Of a DNA stretch of 64,000 bases, positions 61,601 to 64,000 are shown in pieces (the stretch's first letter is position 1; every line of letters starts with the position of its first letter). A program made the position numbers and the translations under genes. Location: positions 13,669,924 through 13,733,923 of the forward strand of contig NC_067202.1 of assembly GCF_000699445.3 (NCBI RefSeq). The letters run 5' to 3'. Origin of the DNA: Schistosoma haematobium. Taxonomy: Eukaryota > Platyhelminthes > Trematoda > Strigeidida > Schistosomatidae. Below the pieces are notes generated by a model, which was not told the origin of the DNA, did not search any database, and was given only the letters and a program-made list of their open reading frames with translations.

Positions 61601-63623
61601 GTTCTAGTTCATACATTGACTTCATATTGTATACTGGTTTCGTAAAATAAATATGGCGTTTTAAAGATGTGTGCTTATGGATGTCATAAAATAACTATAC
61701 GGTTAAGCCGTATAGACATTGAAATCCTGAACTGATCTAAATTAGACCATCATTAAAAACCTAGAAGCACTAAATAGCCGTTTCATTCTAGCATTGGACT
61801 TCTCAGCGGTAGTGCACATTTACAAACCTGCATTTAATCATTGCACTGATTTCGATCGAGTATTTTTTGACCAAGTAGAGGAATTAATTTGTATAAAGTC
61901 ATTAGTGGAGATAATGAATTTTTTTGCGATTACAGTACATAACTATAGATAACAATGGAGCGTTAGTCGTTTGGGTACCCGTAAAAGATTACCAGTAAGT
62001 GAGTCGCTTAAGAGTAAGCCATACATTTTCGACCAGTTTTTACCCAACCAGAAAACAGTTTTTGTAGATTCATAGTTTCTAGAAAAAAATCAATGATATT
62101 GCATAGCGTAAAAAGATTTCACATAATTAATGAACCTATTAAATTCTTCTACAGGTTCCTCGATCTGTAATTCAAACAACAACAAATAATTATAAATCTA
62201 TTCACATGGGTATAGATCTTCATCTCCTCAAACCATTAAAAGGACCTAAATAAATTTTTAAGAGTTCTTAAATTGTTTTTAGTAAGGGTTAGGGATTTCG
62301 GGTAACAGTTTTCATCAGGATTTTGCCTCAACCAACATGCCAGAATGCTTTATAGCCGTATGAGTGATAAATTCTGCGTAATTAATCAAAAATCACTGTG
62401 TAATTAGTTCGTTCATAAAATATAGGATTACTGGATTATGTTTTGTTTTCGGATTAATGGTTTATGGTTAGGATTTAGGGACAGTATTGATTCACACATT
62501 CCAATGTATCCCAACCTTCTTTACTTCAAAGGAGATAGAAATGAAGAAAAAGATTTTTACAATCATAGTGTTGTCATTTACAACTTTCTGGTACCTACCA
62601 TTGTCGTAATTTGCTGGAATTTTATTGTTTAGAGAAAAAAACGTATCTCATGATTACTTACACAGTTAGCATTCATTTTTATTTCTTTAAATCTAATAAG
62701 TTTCAATTGGGAAGGTTTTCTGTAATATTTGCACAGTTAGATTATAGGTAGTCAGTCCAAATTAATTTTTGTCTAAACTACGATTCAATTCAATAATACC
62801 CACAGTTGTACTGTCCGTACCAAAACTCTTTTGCAATTATTAAATATTCTTTAAAAATCCGCCTAATTTTTGAAACAATTCAGTTTAAATTCGCTTGATT
62901 TTGTTTACTTGTATTTTCCCATTGTTATTTAGGACTGCAGTTAACCAGTCTCTTATTGGGTTATGTGCAACATGTGCGGTCTGCCTCAATATTGCCTTAG
63001 TTCACAAGTTTTATAAGCAAAGTTGAATAGTGGCTAGTAGTGGAATACAGTTTGACGCGTGATTCGTCCTATTTGGGATTCGTCTGCTGGATGTGTCTGC
63101 ATCTCGGAGTTGAGGTTCACTCTGGTATTCAAACCCAGTACCGTTCACTTCAAACGCCATCGCGCTATCCACTAAGCTACTGAGTCCTGATAGCCACTTG
63201 ATTGTTATTTAGGACCTAAATAACAGTGGGAAGATACAAGTAGACAACATCAAGTGAATTTAAAACTTCGCTCCATTGCACAAGCAGATGGTTATCAGGA
63301 CTCAGTAGCTAAGCGGATTAGGCGATGGCGTTTGAAGTGAACGGTACTGGGTTTGAATACCAGAGTGAAAATCGACTCGGAGATGCAGACACATCCAGCT
63401 GACGAGTCTCAAATGGGACGAAACGCGCGTCCTGAATTCCAATCCAGTCTAACATTCTACTAACAATTAGTTCATAATTGTAATCTTAATTGTTTCGGAT
63501 GTTGCCTCTTTTTTTCTCCCGATTATTTCAGTTACCTCGATTCATCGGGAATCAACTGTTTAATAGTGTATATGAGTCTAGTTTGCCTGCAGAAAGTAAA
63601 CCGAACGCTTTAGATCCTGTTAC
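37543..63623 (+). CDS. ASAP: ASAP-like ArfGAP (BAR-PH-ArfGAP), exons 1-15, 3' part outside window
   Basis: Fifteen exons join in frame to about 658 residues. N-terminal BAR (1-280) aligns block by block with the ASAP1/2 start: [37 protein letters not shown] and [19 protein letters not shown] about 314-433 ([50 protein letters not shown]). ArfGAP zinc finger C577-X2-C580-X16-C597-X2-C600 with arginine finger R605. The family activates GTP hydrolysis on Arf GTPases at membranes and links to actin and adhesion turnover; BAR and PH sense curvature and phosphoinositides. A Ser/Asn-rich linker of about 120 residues between PH and ArfGAP is longer than I expect. Intron sizes rise from 77, 29 and 109 bp to 0.8-3.7 kb, a known schistosome trend. 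Ankyrin repeats and any SH3 would lie beyond 64000. Confidence 0.92.
37746..37818 (+). CDS. ASAP: ASAP exon 2 (BAR)
   Basis: Acceptor TTTTAG|GG, donor ATAG|GTAATT; encodes [20 protein letters not shown] and ASGI. 73 nt, ending in phase 1. Confidence 0.9.
37819..37847 (+). other. 29-bp intron 2
   Basis: GTAATTCTTG...TTTTTCCAG, only 29 bp, among the shortest spliceosomal introns. Removing it restores the frame from GI to [10 protein letters not shown]. Confidence 0.85.
37848..38002 (+). CDS. ASAP: ASAP exon 3 (BAR)
   Basis: Acceptor TTTCCAG|CA, donor TTA|GTGAGT. Encodes [19 protein letters not shown] through [11 protein letters not shown], the BAR helix 1-2 region. 155 nt, back to phase 0. 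Confidence 0.9.
38112..38227 (+). CDS. ASAP: ASAP exon 4 (BAR)
   Basis: Acceptor TATTTAG|ATG, donor TA|GTAAGT. Contains [20 protein letters not shown], the most conserved BAR stretch of ASAP proteins. 116 nt. Confidence 0.92.
38228..39075 (+). other. Intron 4, nothing recognised
   Basis: 848 bp of AT-rich DNA. The 84-codon frame at 38776-39030 lies wholly inside the intron and looks spurious. Confidence 0.5.
39076..39205 (+). CDS. ASAP: ASAP exon 5 (BAR)
   Basis: Acceptor ACATAG|TG, donor GAA|GTAAGT. Encodes [13 protein letters not shown]...[16 protein letters not shown], a coiled BAR helix. 130 nt, phase 0 at the end. Confidence 0.92.
39455..39575 (-). repeat. tRNA-like repeat fragment
   Basis: RC contains a B-box-like GGTTCGACTC and flanking sequence of the tRNA-like type seen in H2. 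Short and diverged, in intron 5. Confidence 0.35.
40090..40175 (+). repeat. tRNA-like SINE fragment
   Basis: Contains CCCGGGTTCGAACCCG and a GTGGAGC/GCTCCAC outer stem like an acceptor stem. The T-arm and acceptor spacing do not fit a functional tRNA, so I treat it as tRNA-derived repeat sequence. Related pieces are at 51180 and 56528. Confidence 0.45.
40348..40433 (+). CDS. ASAP: ASAP exon 6 (BAR)
   Basis: Acceptor CTTTAG|TA, donor CA|GTAAGT. Encodes [20 protein letters not shown] and IDFFYVQT, matching the ASAP BAR block. 86 nt. Confidence 0.93.
41400..41640 (+). repeat. Dispersed repeat family G
   Basis: Ordered blocks gaacattctacaatattg, gctagaaacaagtgactac and aaagctcagttaataaaac also occur, diverged, at 43095-43260. 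Unnamed; in intron 6. Confidence 0.4.
41930..42360 (+). repeat. Dispersed repeat family E
   Basis: Contains aagtaggtgactttcttagg, caatgtagcaacgtgaagag, gatcttggggcttgtgtaca and ctcctcacactcgatcgtac, in the same order as the copies at 53955 and 60045. In intron 6. Confidence 0.65.
42437..42590 (+). CDS. ASAP: ASAP exon 7 (end of BAR)
   Basis: Acceptor TTATAG|TT, donor GAG|GTAACT. Encodes [19 protein letters not shown] to EVKGVLDKE, the last BAR helix. 154 nt, phase 0 at the end. Confidence 0.92.
43095..43260 (+). repeat. Dispersed repeat family G
   Basis: gaatattctacgttgctat and gaagcaagcgattacgtaat follow the block order of the copy at 41400. In intron 7. Confidence 0.35.
43733..44025 (-). 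repeat. Sm-alpha-like SINE, dead ribozyme
   Basis: Minus-strand full-length copy with the B-box-like RC of ctcgagcccagtacc. The ribozyme reads CTGAAAA and GACCATAC where CTGACGA and GACGAAAC are expected, so it is inactive. The 92-codon minus frame here is a shadow of the repeat. Confidence 0.75.
44378..44416 (+). CDS. ASAP: ASAP exon 8, 39-bp microexon (probable)
   Basis: ATGTAG|TGT...CAG|GTAATC encodes [13 protein letters not shown]. It is a multiple of three between two phase-0 junctions, so it can be included or skipped. It sits between BAR and PH, where ASAP proteins have a variable basic or Ser-rich linker. The acceptor's pyrimidine tract is weak. Needs transcript support. Confidence 0.5.
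44740..44930 (-). repeat. H1 repeat, decayed
   Basis: RC keeps the order tRNA-like, ribozyme-like (agttTcatactaagatgaaa), tail. Strongly diverged; in intron 8. Confidence 0.45.
45392..45434 (-). ncRNA. H2 hammerhead ribozyme, intact
   Basis: On the minus strand: CTTTG - CTGACGA - GTGC caagta GCAC - GAA - ACCCCGGT - C | CAGGG. All core residues are present; stem I is 5 bp with two G-U pairs, stem II a perfect 4 bp, stem III 3 bp with a 2-nt loop. Confidence 0.8.
45864..45906 (+). ncRNA. H2 hammerhead ribozyme, intact
   Basis: CCTTG - CTGACGA (45869-45875) - GTGC/GCAC - GAA - ACCCCGGT - C45901 | CAGGG. The core is complete, the cleavage triplet is GUC, and stem I is 5 bp with one G-U. Stem II and the surrounding sequence differ from both Sm-alpha and H1. 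Confidence 0.8.
46620..46930 (+). mobile_element. Non-LTR 3' coding fragment (N1)
   Basis: Plus translation gives [19 protein letters not shown] and later [19 protein letters not shown], the C-terminal blocks of a schistosome endonuclease-reverse transcriptase, with stops between them. In intron 8, in the gene's orientation. Confidence 0.75.
47270..47765 (-). repeat. Dispersed repeat family E
   Basis: Minus copy of the E family (catatgaacctattattggt, cactccactgccttgtaggt), extended at its left by the ctctctccctctcgaaatgc end also seen in inverse at 60460. In intron 8. Confidence 0.65.
48100..48201 (+). CDS. ASAP: ASAP exon 9 (linker, start of PH)
   Basis: Acceptor TTTTTAG|TC, donor AAG|GTTTGT. 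Encodes [20 protein letters not shown] then [14 protein letters not shown], the first PH strand. 34 codons, phase 0 on both sides. Confidence 0.93.
48270..48590 (+). repeat. Dispersed repeat family F
   Basis: Block order as at 3760 (gccaatcagaaaacattatt, gaaaagaaaacgg, ggacccaaataaacctctg). The 125-codon frame just downstream (48593-48970) is probably part of the same repeat region and has no recognised product. Confidence 0.5.
49266..49961 (-). pseudogene. Antisense intronic frame, 231 codons with two in-frame UGA
   Basis: From ATG 49961 ([12 protein letters not shown]) the minus-strand frame runs 231 codons to TAA at 49266, interrupted only by TGA at codons 13 and 92; an in-frame TAG lies just upstream of the ATG. 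Pieces look protein-like: [56 protein letters not shown], then a Pro/Ser/Asp-rich acidic tail. Both breaks fit a single G-to-A change from Trp TGG. I do not recognise the family. It may be a young retrocopy or pseudogene in intron 9; no poly(A) tail was seen. Confidence 0.5.
50085..50180 (+). repeat. H1 repeat tail fragment
   Basis: gtgcttccaggtttctaatgg through aacttaacaatctccacagg matches the 3' tail of H1 after the ribozyme. Confidence 0.6.
50460..50580 (+). mobile_element. N1 3' UTR fragment
   Basis: cttgtctattaccactaatactg resembles the tail that follows the N1 coding ends at 46980, 52330 and 58860. Confidence 0.4.
50690..50990 (+). repeat. H1 repeat
   Basis: A shortened 5' region, a tRNA-like part with B-box GGGTTCGAATTTCGC, an intact ribozyme core, and the tail gtctagctgagatcaagtca. 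In intron 9. Confidence 0.7.
50872..50917 (+). ncRNA. H1 hammerhead ribozyme, intact core
   Basis: GCACTG - CTGAGGA - GTCC/GGAC - GAA - ACGGCCGT - C | CATTAC. The core and GUC triplet are complete; stem I has two mismatches. Stem III ACGGCCGT is self-complementary, so two copies in one transcript could share an 8-bp stem III. Confidence 0.65.
51172..51300 (+). repeat. tRNA-like SINE fragment
   Basis: gtaacctagtggttagttct and the following cagctttcaa are shared with the pieces at 40090 and 56528. Confidence 0.35.
51435..51675 (+). CDS. ASAP: ASAP exon 10 (PH)
   Basis: Acceptor CTTCCAG|GT, donor TCAA|GTAAAT. Encodes [20 protein letters not shown], then the [11 protein letters not shown] strand, a lineage-specific loop with eight Gly (GGG plus seven GGT, 51600-51623) and GKLYFDLVS. 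The Gly run is a coding microsatellite inside the PH domain. 241 nt, ends in phase 1. Confidence 0.93.
51796..52460 (+). mobile_element. Non-LTR 3' fragment (N1), intron 10
   Basis: Translation across frames gives [26 protein letters not shown] and [20 protein letters not shown], the ordered C-terminal blocks of the N1 reverse transcriptase. Positions 51859-52166 are almost identical to 58195-58502. Antisense 60-codon frames here and at 58220 are shadows. Confidence 0.75.
52461..53480. other. Intron 10 middle part, nothing recognised
   Basis: AT-rich, no exon-like or repeat-family match found. Confidence 0.4.
53480..53760 (+). mobile_element. N1 3' end fragment
   Basis: gtgattgaaggcgatgagtg and caccgatagtactattacta resemble the terminal coding block and 3' UTR of N1. 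Diverged. Confidence 0.4.
53955..54300 (+). repeat. Dispersed repeat family E
   Basis: One of the clearer copies: gtgccgggataccccccggg, gtggttttctcaggaaacca, caggtcagtggagcaacgtc, ccatttgttgtctcaagatc. In intron 10. Confidence 0.7.
54579..54627 (+). CDS. ASAP: ASAP exon 11, 49-bp PH exon
   Basis: Acceptor TTTCATAG|AT, donor GAAGA|GTGAGT. Joined to exon 10 it reads [20 protein letters not shown], the conserved PH strand of ASAP proteins. It is too short to show as an ORF and is found only by phase and homology. 49 nt. Confidence 0.9.
54657..54910. repeat. H1 repeat pair, inverted and diverged
   Basis: A minus-strand H1 tail (54657-54745, RC ccagtggattcaggtttgca) is followed by a plus-strand tRNA-like part (GAGTTCGATTCCTGC), a decayed ribozyme (CCAAGAA core) and tail. 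In intron 11. Confidence 0.55.
55541..55846 (+). CDS. ASAP: ASAP exon 12 (end of PH, Ser/Asn-rich linker)
   Basis: Acceptor AATTATAG|AT, donor TCTAG|GTAATA. Starts with the last PH helix [18 protein letters not shown] and continues with an Asn/Ser-rich, probably disordered linker ([30 protein letters not shown]). 306 nt. Confidence 0.92.
56020..56255 (-). repeat. Dispersed repeat family E, diverged
   Basis: gaagttagaaaactctgact and accaccggctaccacagaac match E-family blocks in inverse order. In intron 12. Confidence 0.5.
56520..56690 (+). repeat. tRNA-like SINE fragment
   Basis: gcggtggctcagtgattcag is a good A-box-like start; cagccactaagtcatgggct follows as in the 40090 piece, with the B-box lost. 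Confidence 0.45.
56755..57200 (+). mobile_element. Non-LTR reverse transcriptase C-terminal fragment
   Basis: Plus translation: [87 protein letters not shown]. This is the well-known C-terminal region of a schistosome endonuclease-reverse transcriptase different from N1. Few stops, so moderately young. In intron 12. Confidence 0.8.
57275..57550 (+). repeat. H1 repeat, diverged
   Basis: catcaatctctacaaacccc, then a tRNA-like part, a ribozyme remnant agtgaggagtcctataataa, and an H1 tail. In intron 12. Confidence 0.5.
57839..58011 (+). CDS. ASAP: ASAP exon 13 (linker, start of ArfGAP)
   Basis: Acceptor TCCACTAG|CG, donor CCTG|GTTAGT. Encodes [20 protein letters not shown]..., a basic linker and then [17 protein letters not shown] with zinc ligands C577 and C580. 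173 nt. Confidence 0.93.
58143..58930 (+). mobile_element. Non-LTR 3' fragment (N1), intron 13
   Basis: Same family and orientation as 51796-52460. 58195-58502 matches 51859-52166 with two mismatches, then similarity drops sharply. Downstream QVKWLRHLL and the 3' UTR-like tail near 58860 complete the fragment. Confidence 0.7.
59262..59380 (+). repeat. Sm-alpha-like SINE fragment
   Basis: cagtcgcacaattgacgttt and GGTACTGAGTTCGAGGCTC match the tRNA-like part of Sm-alpha; the ribozyme is missing. Confidence 0.5.
59835..59968 (+). CDS. ASAP: ASAP exon 14 (ArfGAP core)
   Basis: Acceptor TTACAAG|AT, donor TTG|GTAAGT. Encodes [20 protein letters not shown] then [19 protein letters not shown]. It carries zinc ligands C597 and C600 and the catalytic arginine finger R605; every hallmark ArfGAP residue is present. 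134 nt. Confidence 0.95.
60045..60545 (+). repeat. Dispersed repeat family E, long copy
   Basis: gtgatactgcccggttgccc, gtggttttctcaaggtgcta, ggcagtggagcaacgttgga, then gtgagagagagagagcggac and cgtaccaggggggcaatgtt. Longest copy in the window, in intron 14. Confidence 0.7.
60690..61085 (+). repeat. Dispersed repeat family E
   Basis: A second plus-strand copy right after the previous one, more diverged (gggatactgttcgggtaacc, gaccaggtctaat-like, ctctcaagatcttggataca). Confidence 0.55.
61705..61850 (-). repeat. H1 repeat, truncated
   Basis: RC has a ribozyme remnant (gagaagtccaatgctagaat) and H1 tail; the tRNA-like part is gone. Confidence 0.5.
61970..62460 (+). repeat. Dispersed repeat family F
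   Basis: Shares cccaaccagaaaacagtttt, cacataattaatgaacctat, ggacctaaataaatttttaa and taattagttcgttcataaaa with the 3760 copy. In intron 14. Confidence 0.55.
62890..62965 (+). repeat. Sm-alpha-like 5' fragment
   Basis: cgcttgattttgtttacttg and gttatttaggactgcagtta match the start of the 13372 copy. Confidence 0.5.
62997..63474. mobile_element. Sm-alpha head-to-head inverted dimer with flanking direct repeat
   Basis: A minus copy (about 63005-63195) faces a plus copy (about 63265-63466). TTAGTTCA occurs at 62997-63004 and 63467-63474, a candidate 8-bp target-site duplication of the whole pair. The minus ribozyme is mutated (CAGACGA, GAATC); the plus one is intact. In intron 14, just before exon 15. 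Confidence 0.65.
63395..63435 (+). ncRNA. Sm-alpha hammerhead ribozyme
   Basis: CCAG - CTGACGA (63399-63405) - GTCT/GGAC - GAAAC - GCGCGTC | CTGA. The core and GUC are complete; stem II has one U-G pair and stem I three Watson-Crick pairs. It lies about 100 bp upstream of exon 15 in the sense strand of the ASAP pre-mRNA. Confidence 0.75.
63532..63623 (+). CDS. ASAP: ASAP exon 15 (ArfGAP, continues)
   Basis: Acceptor TTTCAG|TT, donor TTAC|GTAAGT. Encodes [20 protein letters not shown] then [10 protein letters not shown], the helix after the zinc finger (G-N-x-x-x-N). It ends with two bases of an open codon, so at least one more exon lies beyond 64000. Confidence 0.92.
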
Positions 63624-63794
63624 GTAAGTAGAATTTGAAATATGAATTTTTTGTTATATACTTAAGCATACCTTTATTATTTCTTTTATGAAAATAAATT
63701 TATTAGTTTTCATTCTCTTGACTCTGTCCATAAAATCTTTTAAATGAAAGACAAATAGGGGAAGATAAAATAATTTTCATATTATTTATTGTAA

Positions 63795-64000
63795 CTGAAT
63801 CCCCGGATAGGACAGTAAACTCTACCTGTCAAAACGCTCTTATGCGGTTATGCGCTTTTATGTCCCTGTCGTGAAAGTTCTACTTCCTGCATTCATGGGC
63901 TGTCGGTTGTTGCTTATAAAACGAAATGGACGAGAAATGAAATTCCATCGCTTAGACCTGGTTGATGGGTTTAAAGAGTCCCTCTAGGAAGGAGAGTTGG
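63795..64000 (-). repeat. Dispersed repeat family E, partial at window edge
   Basis: Inverse E-family blocks (ggacagtaaactctacctgt, gcggttatgcgcttttatg). Runs off the window. Confidence 0.4.

Overview
The window is eukaryotic DNA from a blood fluke (genus Schistosoma; the species cannot be fixed from this sequence). Three things point there: a spliced ASAP-type ArfGAP gene whose introns are tiny at the 5' end and kilobases long further on, repeats matching the Sm-alpha hammerhead-ribozyme SINE, and Penelope-like and non-LTR fragments of the kind that fill schistosome introns. Base composition is AT-rich throughout, with GC-richer islands almost only where mobile elements or exons lie.

Layout. 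(1) 1-22464 is repeat-rich DNA with no confident host gene. It holds a decayed Penelope-like GIY-YIG tail, many copies of a tRNA-like repeat carrying a hammerhead ribozyme (called H1 here), an older copy of a second such family (H2), Sm-alpha pieces, and long AT-rich stretches where I see nothing. (2) 22465-32699 is one young LTR retroelement present as three internal regions between four shared 554-bp LTRs (LTR-int-LTR-int-LTR-int-LTR, unit about 3.23 kb). Each internal region has one intact 850-codon ORF for gag, CCHC knuckles, aspartic protease and DD35E integrase. There is no reverse transcriptase or RNase H; a 14-residue tandem repeat sits where they should be. (3) 32700-37542 is intergenic, with a decayed CR1-like non-LTR element. 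(4) From 37543 to the right edge, on the + strand, lie 15 exons of an ASAP-like gene: BAR (exons 1-7), an optional 39-bp microexon, PH (exons 9-12), a Ser/Asn-rich linker, and the ArfGAP zinc finger with its arginine finger (exons 13-15). The gene runs off the window before any ankyrin or SH3 part. Its introns are full of repeats and hold one antisense 231-codon frame broken only by two UGA codons.

Most notable: the RT-less gag-protease-integrase element in a tandem array; three hammerhead-bearing tRNA-like families, several of whose copies are head-to-head inverted dimers bounded by one short direct repeat, as if inserted as a single unit; an H1 copy with a perfect 18-bp target-site duplication; three FTZ-F1/SF-1-type sites at the end of each LTR; and a 308-bp tract with two mismatches shared by two introns of the ASAP gene, which looks like gene conversion.

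How the parts relate. The LTR element could supply gag, protease and integrase but must borrow reverse transcriptase from a related element. The hammerhead repeats have pol III-like A and B boxes and must be mobilised in trans, probably by non-LTR or Penelope-type machinery. The ASAP gene is the only confident host gene.
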